A stretch of 64,000 nt of DNA from Flavobacterium cutihirudinis (GCF_003385895.1 NZ_QRDQ01000007.1:186001-250000); one strand, 5' to 3'. Shown: positions 36,682 through 46,460, numbered from the stretch's first letter. The notes: generated from the letters alone by a model not told the origin. Translations and numbers: made by a program.

Positions 36682-39297
36682 ATGGTCAAAAAATACATTG
36701 ATTTCTTACAAGTAACTCTGTTTTTTGTTTTTTTATCATTAATTCCAAATTCAATCTCTGCACAATGCGCAGGCGGTGACAGTGCCTTTACGGTTTGCGA
36801 CGTTCCAAATCCTAGTAATCAAGCAATAGATTTATTTACGAAGCTGGCTGGTTCTCCCGTTTCAGGAGGTGTTTGGACAGATGAAGATGAATCAGGAGGA
36901 TTAGACACCGCAACCGGAATTCTAAATATTCATAAAGTCCCTATTAGTGGTATTTTTCATTATACCTACACGGTTCAAAATGTGGCAGGATGTACCACAA
37001 AATCTGCAACTGTAACGGTTACAATTGGCGGATATTCAGGAGTTACTTCACCAAACGTATCTGTTTGTAGTTCAGAAAAATATTTCAATCTTTTTCAGGC
37101 TTTTAACGGACAAGTTTTAGGTCCACAATTTAATGGGCAATGGAAAGACGATGCAACTGGCCGAAATGTTGATGCTGTAATAAATATTGAAGATTTAGAA
37201 GGAGATTATAGTTTTACTTATACAATGCCAGCTATTGGCACTTGTCCGGCAATGTCCTCAACGGCTATAGTTACGGTTAAGAGAGCACCCAAATCCGGAG
37301 ATGCAATTAATCTCTTTTTGTGTGCAACAGATGGTTTGTCTGCCTACACCAATTATGATTTAAATAGTTCGCTGACAGATGAAGATCCAAATGGTACTTG
37401 GGCTGATCTTAGTAATAGTGGTGAAATAACTTCTGTTACAGATCATAATGTCGATTTACAAAATATCTATAATAAGTTTGGAGAAAAAGATTTGTACTAC
37501 AGATATACGGTTTTATCGAACAATCCTATTTGTCCCACGGCACAGACAACAGTAAGAATCAAGCTCGAAAGAAAGCTTGATTTTACAGGAGCAACTGTAG
37601 AAGTGAGTTCTGATATCTGCGAAACAGAAATTTCAACAGCCAAATATTCGGTTAGAATTACAAGAGGTCCCTCTTCAGTTCCAAATGGAGCATATTATGT
37701 AACATTTAGTGTTTCAGGCCCCATGGCGGCTACAGAAACGATACTTGTAAATATTACTAACGGAGTTCTTTTATTTCCTATAAAATCAGAGTATTTTCAG
37801 CAAATTGGAACTTTTAGGGTTACTATTAATGATATATACGCACAGAACAGTGCGCGAGCCTGTAATAATATTATAGGGAATTTGTTCGATGATTTAATAA
37901 TTTCTCCGATACCGGATTTAGAAGGTTCAAAAATAACTCCGGCAGTAACCTGTCAAAATTCTGAAGCAGAAGTTCAAATTACAGATGCAGTAAAACTTGC
38001 TGATGGAATCTATGATATTGTTTATAATTTATCAGGAGCAAATACGGCTAATAATCAAATTTCAAGAATTACAATTACAAATGGAACCGGTACATTTAAG
38101 GTTCCTGAGATTTTAAATTCTAAAGTAGGAACATCAATTGTAAATATTACTCATATTACACATGTAAGTTCGCAATGTTCAAATTCTGCCGATGTACAAG
38201 GAGAAATTTTGATAAATCCATTACCAAATGCAACAAATTTAAGAATACAAATTGCAGATGTTTGTTTTGGATCGCCCGTTACTGCATCAGTTTCTGGTTT
38301 GGGATCTTTAACAGATGTGACACTTTCGTATACACTTTCGGGTAAAAATTCGGCAACTGTGCAAACTGTTGTTCTAACAAGCACAAACGGAAATGCTAGT
38401 TTTGAAATTCCTTCTACGTTACTTATAAATACGGGTTCTACTACGGCAACTGTTACGAATTTGAAAAACAATATAACAAGTTGTTCTATAGATGTGACTG
38501 GTGTTTCTGATCCATTTTCACTAAATCCAATTCCAGGTGCTCCTGTAGCAACGGATCAGTTATTTTGTAAATCGGATAATGCAACCATATCGAGTTTAGA
38601 ACCAAAAGGAGCTCAGTACAAATGGTATATTTCAGATGTTTCGACAACACCGCTTGCCAGTGATTATCTTTTAAAAGAAGAAAATTATTATGTGAGAGAA
38701 ACTATATTGGGCTGTACGTCTGATGCAACTGGTATCGGTGTAATAATTAAAGATACACCAGCGCCTAACTTAATTGCACCTGCTGAATTTTGTGGTTTAA
38801 ACAATCCGACTATTTCAGATTTATCAAATAAAACCAATGTGCCTTTAACTGTGGTTTGGTACAATTCACCAACAAAGGACTTTTTACTAACGCCGGAAAC
38901 AGCACTAAAAGATAAAGGAGAATATTATGCCTTTGATTTAGACGATTGCCTTTCTTACGAAAGTACTAAAGTTGTTGTTTCATTAACCGCATGTGATAAT
39001 GTGCCAAATGATTTTTTTGTTCCGGATGGATTTTCTCCAAATGGAGATAATGTAAATGACACTTTTGTAATACCGGATATTGACTTTTTATTTCCTGACT
39101 ACAATATTGAAATTTTCAATAGATATGGAAACCGAATGTACAGAGGATTTAAAGGGAAAGCCGGCTGGGATGGTACCAACTGGGAAACAGAAGGATTTGC
39201 TCATGGAGTAGCGCCAAACGGAGTTTATTTTTATATTCTCAATTTTAATAAAGACAACAAACCTCCCAAACAGGGGCGACTTTATTTAAATCGATAA
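36682..39297 (+). CDS. T9SS type B secreted surface protein (gliding-motility C-terminal domain)
   Basis: An 871-residue secreted protein from ATG 36682 (MVKKYIDFLQVTLFFVF); the frame upstream to TTG 36613 does not fit a signal peptide. After signal cleavage (near SISAQ) it has repeated Ig-like or PKD-like segments rich in Thr, Ser and Asn with paired cysteines. The last 95 residues are the CHU_C/type B sorting domain: FFVPDGFSPNGDNVNDTF, a FNRYGN stretch, WDGT and GVYFY. This domain directs export through the type IX secretion system. It is followed by a PorP/SprF gene and an OmpA gene, the usual partner arrangement. The ligand or role of the surface part is unknown. Confidence 0.92.
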   Translation: MVKKYIDFLQVTLFFVFLSLIPNSISAQCAGGDSAFTVCDVPNPSNQAIDLFTKLAGSPVSGGVWTDEDESGGLDTATGILNIHKVPISGIFHYTYTVQNVAGCTTKSATVTVTIGGYSGVTSPNVSVCSSEKYFNLFQAFNGQVLGPQFNGQWKDDATGRNVDAVINIEDLEGDYSFTYTMPAIGTCPAMSSTAIVTVKRAPKSGDAINLFLCATDGLSAYTNYDLNSSLTDEDPNGTWADLSNSGEITSVTDHNVDLQNIYNKFGEKDLYYRYTVLSNNPICPTAQTTVRIKLERKLDFTGATVEVSSDICETEISTAKYSVRITRGPSSVPNGAYYVTFSVSGPMAATETILVNITNGVLLFPIKSEYFQQIGTFRVTINDIYAQNSARACNNIIGNLFDDLIISPIPDLEGSKITPAVTCQNSEAEVQITDAVKLADGIYDIVYNLSGANTANNQISRITITNGTGTFKVPEILNSKVGTSIVNITHITHVSSQCSNSADVQGEILINPLPNATNLRIQIADVCFGSPVTASVSGLGSLTDVTLSYTLSGKNSATVQTVVLTSTNGNASFEIPSTLLINTGSTTATVTNLKNNITSCSIDVTGVSDPFSLNPIPGAPVATDQLFCKSDNATISSLEPKGAQYKWYISDVSTTPLASDYLLKEENYYVRETILGCTSDATGIGVIIKDTPAPNLIAPAEFCGLNNPTISDLSNKTNVPLTVVWYNSPTKDFLLTPETALKDKGEYYAFDLDDCLSYESTKVVVSLTACDNVPNDFFVPDGFSPNGDNVNDTFVIPDIDFLFPDYNIEIFNRYGNRMYRGFKGKAGWDGTNWETEGFAHGVAPNGVYFYILNFNKDNKPPKQGRLYLNR

Positions 39298-39327
39298 TTC
39301 CATTTTGCATTACTTAATAAAATTCAA

Positions 39328-40257
39328 ATGAAAAAAATAATATCTCTTATAACTTTTCTCCTCTTTATCAGCACGGTATCAGCACAACAGGATCCGGAAT
39401 ATACACACTATATGTATAATATGAGTGTTGTAAACCCGGCCTATGCAACCGGAATGCCGGCGATGATGAATTTTGGAGCATTATATAGAACACAGTGGGT
39501 TGGGGCAGTAGGAGCGCCAAAAACATTTACTTTTTTCGGGCACACTGCTTTATCTGAGAAAGTCGAAGTAGGATTATCTTTTATTTCTGATGACATTGGA
39601 GACGGAGCAAAAAAGGAAAATAATATCTATGCTGATTTTGCCTATGTTTTAGATCTTGGAGGAAGAAATAAACTGTCGCTAGGTCTTAAAGCTGGAGTTT
39701 CATCCATGCAAACAAACTTTAACGGATTCCGTTTTAGCGATCCTGGAACTGATTTTGCTTTTTCGGAAAATATTAATGCTACAAAGCCTAATATTGGAGT
39801 TGGTGCCTATTACTTTAGAGATAATTTGTACGTTGGGTTTTCAGCGCCTAATCTATTAAAATCGAAATACATCGAAGAAAAATCAGGAGTAAATGCTTTT
39901 GGATCAGAAGAAATTCATATGTTTTTTACTGGGGGATATGTTTTTCAATTTAATGATGCATGGAAATTCAAACCGGCATTTATGACAAGATTTGTAAAAG
40001 CAGCTCCAGTTTCAATTGATTTAACTGCAAACGTTTTGTACAACGAAAAGTTTGAATTTGGTGCAGCGTATAGAATCGATGATTCTGTAAGCGCATTATT
40101 CAATTTTAATGTGACGCCGTCTTTAAGAGTAGGTTATGCGTACGATTATACACTTTCAAATTTGGGTCAGTTTAATTCGGGAACGCATGAAATTTTACTG
40201 CTTTTTGATTTGGATTTACTAGGTAAAGGCTTTGATAAATCTCCTAGATTCTTTTAA
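39328..40257 (+). CDS. PorP/SprF family type IX secretion system membrane protein
   Basis: A 309-residue outer-membrane barrel protein with a signal peptide (ends near VSAQ) and the family opening QQDPEYTHYMYNMSVVNPAY. The rest shows alternating beta-strand sequence including GLSFISDDIGDG and a C-terminal aromatic (RFF). PorP/SprF proteins work with the T9SS; in F. johnsoniae SprF is needed to secrete the type B substrate SprB. Its position 30 bases after the type B protein gene suggests it serves that substrate. SprF is only one of many paralogues in such genomes, so no gene symbol is given. Confidence 0.93.
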   Translation: MKKIISLITFLLFISTVSAQQDPEYTHYMYNMSVVNPAYATGMPAMMNFGALYRTQWVGAVGAPKTFTFFGHTALSEKVEVGLSFISDDIGDGAKKENNIYADFAYVLDLGGRNKLSLGLKAGVSSMQTNFNGFRFSDPGTDFAFSENINATKPNIGVGAYYFRDNLYVGFSAPNLLKSKYIEEKSGVNAFGSEEIHMFFTGGYVFQFNDAWKFKPAFMTRFVKAAPVSIDLTANVLYNEKFEFGAAYRIDDSVSALFNFNVTPSLRVGYAYDYTLSNLGQFNSGTHEILLLFDLDLLGKGFDKSPRFF

Positions 40258-40258
40258 A

Positions 40259-42400
40259 ATGAAAAATATGAAAAAACTACTCGTTATTATATTCGTATTT
40301 TCAATACAATTTATAAACGCCCAAGATAAAGAATTGGCGAGAGCTAAGCGATTCTTCGATAAGACATATTATGCCGAATCGATTGTTTTATATGAAAAAT
40401 TAGCTGAAGAAAAGCCTTCACAGGAAGTCATTAAAAACTTGGCAGATTCTTATTATTTTACCAACAATCTTGTAAAAGCACAGCGTTATTACAGATTGCT
40501 TTTTCAAAATTATAATAAGGATTTAGATCGTGAATATTATTTCAGATATGCGCAAACATTGAAAGCAACAAATAGTTATGCTGATGCAAATGTGGCGTTG
40601 AAAAAATATTATGCTTCTTCAACAACCAGTCGAGATTCTGTTTATTTTCAGAAAGAGCTGAAAGAACTTGAAAATGTTTCAGCAATTGGAAACCGATTTG
40701 AAATAAAAAATTTGGGATTAAATACACCAAATTCCGAATTTGGAGCAGTGCAATACAAAGGCAATCTTGTTTTTGCTGCGGTAAAACTAAAGCCGGGGTT
40801 ATTTGATAAAAAGTTCAAATGGGACAATGAAACTTATTTGAATTTAGTTTCAGTTCCTTTGAGTGAAGTCAACGCAGTTGAACCAAACATAAGTTATTTT
40901 GCGCAGGAATTAAAGACAGGAATGCATGAGTCAAATGCTGTTTTTACAAAAGACGGAAAAACGGTTTATTTTACGCGAAACAATTCAAAAAATAAAACCA
41001 GAAAAACAGACGATAAGAGAGTTTCAAACCTTCAAATTTTCAAGGCTGAATTAGTCGAAGGAAAATGGACAAATATTGTGGCGCTACCATTTAATAGTCC
41101 AAATTATTCGGTTGAACATCCGGCGCTTAGTGTTGATGAAAAAATACTGTATTTCGCATCAGATATGCCGGGAACATTCGGTTCATTTGATATTTATTCG
41201 GTAAACATTAATAAAGGAGCATTTGATACGCCAAAAAATTTAGGTCCAATTATTAATACTGATAAAAGAGAACAGTTTCCTTTTGTAGCTTCAGATAATA
41301 AACTTTATTTCTCTTCTGACGGACATTTAGGTTACGGATCGCTTGATGTTTTTGTTTCAGAAATCAACGGAAATGAATATGCTGAACCCGTAAATATCGG
41401 ATTGCCATTAAACTCAAATTTAGACGATTTTTCATTTGTAATTGATGCAAATACTAAAGAAGGTTTTTTTGCTTCTAATAGAGATGGCGGAAAAGGAAGC
41501 GACGATATTTATCAATTCAAAGAAACAAAAGAATTAATAGTAGAAGATTGTAAACAATTTATTGCAGGTACGATTACAGATATTGATACAAATTTGGCTC
41601 TGGAAAATGCAACAGTAATGCTGCAAGATGCTGATAAAAAGACTTTAAATACGATAACAACTTCAGCAGACGGAAAATTCAGTTTTACGGTTGCCTGCGA
41701 AAGTTCATACACAGTTGTTGCCTTTAAAGAAAAATACACCAACGAATCTAAAACTTTGACTATCGGAAAAACAAGAAATGTTACCAACGATGGTTCATTA
41801 GCACTAAAATCTTTAGAAGCAATTAAACTAGAAGAAAAACAACTTGCCGAAAACAAAAGAAAGCAAGAAATTATTTTAGAAGAAGAAAAGAAGAAAAAAG
41901 AGGCTTTGGCAATTATTGCTTTAAATGAAGCGGCTAAAAAAGCAAAAGCGGACGAAATAAAAGCAGAAGAAGCCAAGAAAAAAGAGAAAGTTGATGCGAT
42001 TTTAAAACAAGAAAAAGATGTTGTAAAAGATGATAAAGACCGATTAATTATAAAAACTGATCCGATTTATTTTGATTACAATATGTGGTACATTCGAAAA
42101 GAATCTAAAGTTGTTTTAGGCAGAGTTGTCGCTTTAATGAATAAATATCCAGGAATGGTAATTGAGATTGGCTCTCACACCGATTCTAGAGGAAATGCTA
42201 AATTCAACGAAGAATTGTCTCAAAAAAGAGCCAATTCTACAAGAGAATTTATTATTCAGTCCGGAATAAACGCTAACAGAGTTTCTGCGAAAGGTTATGG
42301 AGAATCAGTGCCAATCATAAAGTGTAAAACAGATGATGCTTGTTCAGAAGAAGATCATGAATTAAACAGAAGATCTGAATTTGTAATTAAGAAGTTGTAA
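40259..42400 (+). CDS. OmpA-family protein with PD40 repeats
   Basis: A 713-residue secreted protein from ATG 40259 (MKNMKKLL; ATG 40268 is also possible), its start just after the PorP/SprF stop. After the signal peptide come TPR-like helices (about 20-130), PD40/WD40-type beta-propeller repeats such as EHPALSVDEKILYFASD (about 270-430), a carboxypeptidase-regulatory-like fold (TDIDTNLALENATVML), a Lys/Glu-rich helical linker and a C-terminal OmpA domain (IEIGSHTDSRGNAKFNEELS) that binds peptidoglycan. Together with the type B protein and PorP/SprF it forms the cassette found repeatedly in gliding bacteria. It may anchor the complex to the cell wall. Confidence 0.92.
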   Translation: MKNMKKLLVIIFVFSIQFINAQDKELARAKRFFDKTYYAESIVLYEKLAEEKPSQEVIKNLADSYYFTNNLVKAQRYYRLLFQNYNKDLDREYYFRYAQTLKATNSYADANVALKKYYASSTTSRDSVYFQKELKELENVSAIGNRFEIKNLGLNTPNSEFGAVQYKGNLVFAAVKLKPGLFDKKFKWDNETYLNLVSVPLSEVNAVEPNISYFAQELKTGMHESNAVFTKDGKTVYFTRNNSKNKTRKTDDKRVSNLQIFKAELVEGKWTNIVALPFNSPNYSVEHPALSVDEKILYFASDMPGTFGSFDIYSVNINKGAFDTPKNLGPIINTDKREQFPFVASDNKLYFSSDGHLGYGSLDVFVSEINGNEYAEPVNIGLPLNSNLDDFSFVIDANTKEGFFASNRDGGKGSDDIYQFKETKELIVEDCKQFIAGTITDIDTNLALENATVMLQDADKKTLNTITTSADGKFSFTVACESSYTVVAFKEKYTNESKTLTIGKTRNVTNDGSLALKSLEAIKLEEKQLAENKRKQEIILEEEKKKKEALAIIALNEAAKKAKADEIKAEEAKKKEKVDAILKQEKDVVKDDKDRLIIKTDPIYFDYNMWYIRKESKVVLGRVVALMNKYPGMVIEIGSHTDSRGNAKFNEELSQKRANSTREFIIQSGINANRVSAKGYGESVPIIKCKTDDACSEEDHELNRRSEFVIKKL

Positions 42401-42426
42401 TGTATTACCATTACAGTATTCCGTAG

Positions 42427-42446
42427 AGGCGTACTGCAATGCGTCT
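42427..42446. repeat. Short REP-like palindrome
   Basis: AGGCGTA (42427-42433) pairs with TGCGTCT (42440-42446; two wobbles) around CTGCAA. It sits directly after the OmpA gene and resembles dispersed palindromes of this genome type. Confidence 0.45.
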
Positions 42447-42490
42447 TATTCATGAATTGATATTCTTAAAGAAAAAATATTTTTTTAATC

Positions 42491-42517
42491 AAGAAGCCTT
42501 TCTTTTGGCTTCTTTTT
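42491..42517 (+). terminator. Terminator of the T9SS cassette
   Basis: Stem AAGAAGCC (42491-42498) with GGCTTCTT (42507-42514) and a T-run. It closes the type B/PorP/OmpA operon before the lipoprotein gene. Confidence 0.82.
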
Positions 42518-42551
42518 TATTTATTTTTATATGAAAATAAAATATTCAGTT

Positions 42552-43034
42552 ATGAGAAAAATTATATTGTCTTGCATGCTTTTGTCTTTTGTCGGACTTC
42601 AAAGTTGTAAAAATGAAGAAAAACAAAAAGCAATCGAAGCAGCAAAAGCTGAGGGCGAAAAAGTTGTTGGTACCGAATGTTATCAGGCAATTTATGAAAA
42701 AGATACGCTTCAGCTAAAGTTAAATACCTTAAAAAACGGAAAATTAACGGGTGATTTGACGATGAATATTGCTCCTTCTACTGTGAGAACAGGTGAACTT
42801 GAGGGTGAATTTCACGGCGATACTTTATTTGTAGATTATACTTTTAAAGATTCAGCAGACAAAGGTAAAATTTTCAAAAACCCAATGGCACTTCTAAAAC
42901 GTAATAAACAGCTTATTCTAGGAAACGGAACTATGCAAACTACAATGGGAGTAACTTATTTGGTAAAAGATAAGCCAATTGATTTTGAAAAGGTAAAATA
43001 CAAATTTGATAGTGCAGAATGTGCAACGAAGTAA
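42552..43034 (+). CDS. Small lipoprotein of unknown function
   Basis: A 160-residue protein from ATG 42552 (MRKIILSCMLLSFVGLQSC); ATG 42531 adds seven residues. The lipobox GLQSC predicts lipidation by Lgt and placement in an envelope membrane. The remaining sequence has beta-rich segments (GTECYQAIYEKDTLQLKLNT, GDLTMNIAP, GNGTMQTTMG) and no recognised domain. A conserved-looking FHGDTLFVDYTF pair of strands hints at a small barrel-like fold, but this is a guess. A shared bidirectional terminator separates it from the DUF1573 gene. Confidence 0.75.
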   Translation: MRKIILSCMLLSFVGLQSCKNEEKQKAIEAAKAEGEKVVGTECYQAIYEKDTLQLKLNTLKNGKLTGDLTMNIAPSTVRTGELEGEFHGDTLFVDYTFKDSADKGKIFKNPMALLKRNKQLILGNGTMQTTMGVTYLVKDKPIDFEKVKYKFDSAECATK

Positions 43035-43061
43035 AATGTAAAATTCTGATTTGAATAAAAT

Positions 43062-43095
43062 AAAAAGCCGTTTCTAAATCAAGAAACGGCTTTTT
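43062..43095. terminator. Bidirectional terminator between convergent genes
   Basis: AAAAAGCCGTTTCT (43062-43075) pairs with AGAAACGGCTTTTT (43082-43095); A- and T-runs serve both the lipoprotein (plus) and the DUF1573 gene (minus). Confidence 0.88.
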
Positions 43096-43117
43096 GTATT
43101 TTAAGATTTTAATTTAT

Positions 43118-43498
43118 TTATAAAACTTCACCTTTTATTTTTAAGGCAACTCTTCCGTCAGGATAATTGATAGCATTGGTTTCAACTGTAATTGTTTTAC
43201 GAATTGGACCAGAAGCCATATTGTATTTAACGTCAATTTTTCCTTTTTTCCCAGGCTGTATCGCAGCGGCTGGTTTAGTAACTACAATAGAACTTACTGT
43301 TGATTCTGCACCGATAATTAAGAGCGGGGCATCGCCAGTATTGGTGAATTCAAAAGAGCGGACTCCATTATCACCTTTCGAAATTTTTCCATAATCAATT
43401 GTATTGTCCTGTGCCGAAAATTCGATTTTTGGGCCATTTTGCGCATAACCGATTGCGCTGAACAATACGATTGCGATGAACGAGGCAACATTTTTCAT
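43118..43498 (-). CDS. DUF1573 domain protein (secreted)
   Basis: A 126-residue protein with a signal peptide (ends near IGYAQ) and a single Ig-like DUF1573 domain: a KISKGDNGVRSFEFTNTGDA core, then GKKGKIDVKYN, a pattern shared with the ASPM/SPD2/Hydin (ASH)-type folds. It is common in Bacteroidota, often in several copies, with unknown role in the periplasm or on the surface. Start ATG 43498. Confidence 0.88.
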   Translation of the reverse strand: MKNVASFIAIVLFSAIGYAQNGPKIEFSAQDNTIDYGKISKGDNGVRSFEFTNTGDAPLLIIGAESTVSSIVVTKPAAAIQPGKKGKIDVKYNMASGPIRKTITVETNAINYPDGRVALKIKGEVL

Positions 43499-43649
43499 TT
43501 GAAATTATTTTAAATTGTAAGTAAATATACATTCTTTTAATTAACACACAAATTAATAATTCGCTTTTTATAGTGTCTTTAATTATTTACTTTTGCTGTC
43601 AGTTATAATTACAAAAATTGAACCAAAGTTTCGTTTATTTGTCTAACTG

Positions 43650-43760
43650 TTTAATCGTTTAATTGATTGGGATTGAGTTTAGATATGCTAAAATTCCAAA
43701 AAAAATAACGATTAAACGAAATAACGATTAAACGAATCAACAAAAAATAAACGATTAAAC
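43650..43760. repeat. Inverted GTTTAATCG cluster upstream of valS
   Basis: GTTTAATCGTTTAATTG (43650-43666) faces three CGATTAAAC copies (43709-43717, 43725-43733, 43752-43760). The sets are inverted and could form alternative stems just ahead of the valS ATG at 43771. Confidence 0.65.
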
Positions 43761-43770
43761 AACCTAATAA

Positions 43771-46404
43771 ATGACAATTCCAGCACAATTTGACGCTAAG
43801 ACGATTGAGAACAAATGGTATGATTACTGGATGAAAAACAATTATTTTCATTCAGAACCTGATCATAGAACGCCGTATACTATTGTAATTCCGCCTCCAA
43901 ACGTCACTGGTGTCCTTCACATGGGGCATATGCTGAATAATACTATTCAGGATGTTTTAATTCGTCGAGCGCGTTTAAAAGGTTTCAACGCATGTTGGGT
44001 TCCGGGTACGGATCACGCATCAATTGCTACTGAAGCAAAAGTTGTGGCTAAATTAAAAGCAGAGGGAATCAATAAAAATGATTTAACTCGTGAAGAATTC
44101 CTAAAACATGCTTGGGAATGGACAGATAAATATGGTGGAACAATCTTGGAGCAACTTAAGAAATTAGGTGCTTCGTGCGATTGGGAACGCACCAAATTTA
44201 CTATGGATCCAGATATGTCAGCATCTGTAATTAAATCGTTTGTTGATTTGTACAACAAAGGCTTAATTTATAGAGGATACCGTATGGTAAACTGGGATCC
44301 GGAAGCAAAAACAACACTTTCTGACGAGGAAGTTATTTATGAAGAACAGCAAGGAAAATTATTTTTCTTAAAATATAAAATTGAAGGTTCAGAAGATTTT
44401 CTGACGATTGCTACAACGCGTCCGGAAACTATTTTTGGAGATACTGCAATTTGTATCAACCCAAACGATGAGCGTTTTACACATTTAAAAGGTAAAAAAG
44501 CGATCGTTCCAATTTGCGGAAGAGTAATTCCAATTATCGAAGATGAATATGTAGATGTAGAATTCGGAACAGGATGTTTGAAAGTAACGCCTGCACACGA
44601 TATGAACGATAAAACGCTAGGCGAAAAACACAATCTTGAAATCGTTGATATTTTTAATGAAGATGCAACTTTAAACAGCTTCGGATTACATTATCAAGGG
44701 AAAGACCGTTTTGTAGTTCGTACTGAAATTGCAAAAGAATTAGAAGAAATTGGTGCTTTGGCAAGAACCGAAATTCACTTAAATAAAGTAGGAACATCGG
44801 AAAGAACCAAAGCGGTAATCGAACCAAGATTATCAGATCAATGGTTCCTGAAAATGGAAGATTTAGTAAAACCAGCCATTAAGTCAGTTTTAGAAACTGG
44901 AGATATTAAATTACATCCAAAACGTTTTGAAAACACTTATGCGCACTGGTTAAATAATATTCGCGATTGGAATATTTCTCGTCAATTATGGTGGGGACAA
45001 CAAATTCCGGCTTACTATTACGGTGATGGAAAAGAAGATTTCGTAGTTGCAGAAAACATCGAAGATGCGTTAGTTTTAGCAAAAGAAAGAACCAACAACC
45101 AACAACTAACAACCGACAACTTAAAACAAGATGTTGATGCGTTAGATACATGGTTTTCTTCTTGGCTTTGGCCAATGTCAGTTTTCGGAGGAATTATGGA
45201 TCCTGAAAGTGCTGATTACAAATATTATTATCCAACAAACGACTTGGTTACAGGACCGGATATCTTATTTTTCTGGGTTGCGAGAATGATTATTGCAGGT
45301 TACGAATATGCGGGTGAAAAACCATTTACAAATGTATATTTGACTGGTTTGGTTCGTGATAAACAACGTCGTAAAATGTCTAAATCATTAGGAAATTCTC
45401 CTGATCCTTTAGATTTGATCGATAAATTTGGTGCCGATGGAGTTCGTGTAGGATTGCTTTTAAGTGCTTCTGCTGGAAATGATATCATGTTTGATGAAGA
45501 ATTATGTAATCAAGGAAAAGCGTTTTCAAACAAGATTTGGAATGCCTTTAAATTGATTAAAGGTTGGGAAGTTTCAGAAACTATTCCGCAGCCAGAATCA
45601 TCAAAAGTGGCAATCGAATGGTACGAAGCGAAATTACAGCAGACTTTAGTTGACATTGAAGATAATTTTGAGAAATACAGAATTTCAGATTCTCTTATGG
45701 CAATTTATAAATTGGTTTGGGATGATTTCTGTTCTTGGTTCCTTGAAATGATTAAACCAGCTTATCAACAACCAATTGATAAAGCAACGTTTGATAAAGC
45801 GATCGAAATGTTAGAAAGTAACTTGAAGTTATTGCATCCATTTATGCCTTTCTTAACGGAAGAAATCTGGCAGTTAATTGCAGAAAGAACTCCGGAAGAA
45901 GCTTTAATCGTTTCAACTTGGCCAGAATTAAAACCATTTGACGCTAAATTGATTGCTGATTTTGAAAACTCAATTGAAGTAATTTCTGGAATCAGAACGA
46001 TAAGAAAAGACAAAAACATTCCGTTTAAAGATGCTATTGAATTAAAAGGAATCAATAGCGAAAATCTTTCTACTTATTTTGATTCAGTTGTAACGAAATT
46101 AGGAAACGTTTCTGCCTTTGAATATGTTTCTGAAAAAGTAGATGGCGCTTTATCTTTCCGTGTAAAATCAAATGAATATTTTATTCCGATTACAGGAAAC
46201 ATTGATGTTGAAGCAGAAATCGCAAAACTGACAGAAGAATTGAATTACACAAAAGGATTCCTGAAATCTGTTGAAGCAAAACTTTCAAATGAAAAATTCG
46301 TAAACGGAGCTCCTGAAAAAGTTCTAAATATAGAAAAACAAAAACAAGCTGATGCCTTGGCAAAAATTGCTACAATAGAGCAGAGTTTGGCTGGTTTGAA
46401 GTAA
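43771..46404 (+). CDS. valS: Valine--tRNA ligase
   Basis: An 877-residue class I synthetase. HIGH-type HMGHMLNN (about 48-55), the CP1 editing domain with TTRPETIFGDTA and the KMSKSLGNSPDP motif (about 533) are present. WFSSWLWPMS and the WARMIIAG strand fit ValS rather than IleS or LeuS. The C-terminal coiled-coil arm (IAKLTEELNYTKGFLKSVEAKL) is the ValS-specific tRNA-binding arm. A low-complexity AAC-rich stretch at 45091-45120 codes for TNNQQLTTDN before DALDTW; it stays in frame. GTTTAAT repeats lie right upstream. Confidence 0.96.
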   Translation: MTIPAQFDAKTIENKWYDYWMKNNYFHSEPDHRTPYTIVIPPPNVTGVLHMGHMLNNTIQDVLIRRARLKGFNACWVPGTDHASIATEAKVVAKLKAEGINKNDLTREEFLKHAWEWTDKYGGTILEQLKKLGASCDWERTKFTMDPDMSASVIKSFVDLYNKGLIYRGYRMVNWDPEAKTTLSDEEVIYEEQQGKLFFLKYKIEGSEDFLTIATTRPETIFGDTAICINPNDERFTHLKGKKAIVPICGRVIPIIEDEYVDVEFGTGCLKVTPAHDMNDKTLGEKHNLEIVDIFNEDATLNSFGLHYQGKDRFVVRTEIAKELEEIGALARTEIHLNKVGTSERTKAVIEPRLSDQWFLKMEDLVKPAIKSVLETGDIKLHPKRFENTYAHWLNNIRDWNISRQLWWGQQIPAYYYGDGKEDFVVAENIEDALVLAKERTNNQQLTTDNLKQDVDALDTWFSSWLWPMSVFGGIMDPESADYKYYYPTNDLVTGPDILFFWVARMIIAGYEYAGEKPFTNVYLTGLVRDKQRRKMSKSLGNSPDPLDLIDKFGADGVRVGLLLSASAGNDIMFDEELCNQGKAFSNKIWNAFKLIKGWEVSETIPQPESSKVAIEWYEAKLQQTLVDIEDNFEKYRISDSLMAIYKLVWDDFCSWFLEMIKPAYQQPIDKATFDKAIEMLESNLKLLHPFMPFLTEEIWQLIAERTPEEALIVSTWPELKPFDAKLIADFENSIEVISGIRTIRKDKNIPFKDAIELKGINSENLSTYFDSVVTKLGNVSAFEYVSEKVDGALSFRVKSNEYFIPITGNIDVEAEIAKLTEELNYTKGFLKSVEAKLSNEKFVNGAPEKVLNIEKQKQADALAKIATIEQSLAGLK

Positions 46405-46427
46405 GAATTAGGTTTTCTCTTAAATAT

Positions 46428-46458
46428 AAAAGCTGTCCATTTAGGACAGCTTTTTTTG
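46428..46458 (+). terminator. Terminator after valS
   Basis: AAAAGCTGTCC (46428-46438) pairs with GGACAGCTTTT (46444-46454), loop ATTTA, followed by more T. Confidence 0.85.
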
Positions 46459-46460
46459 TT

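Noticed and set aside
41512..41976. Minus-strand 154-residue open frame inside the OmpA/PD40 gene
   Set aside because: Serine- and phenylalanine-rich antisense reading of a Lys/Glu-rich coding region; the plus-strand gene has clear domains over the same bases.
44013..46055. Several antisense open frames in valS
   Set aside because: All are shadows of a fully supported synthetase gene.
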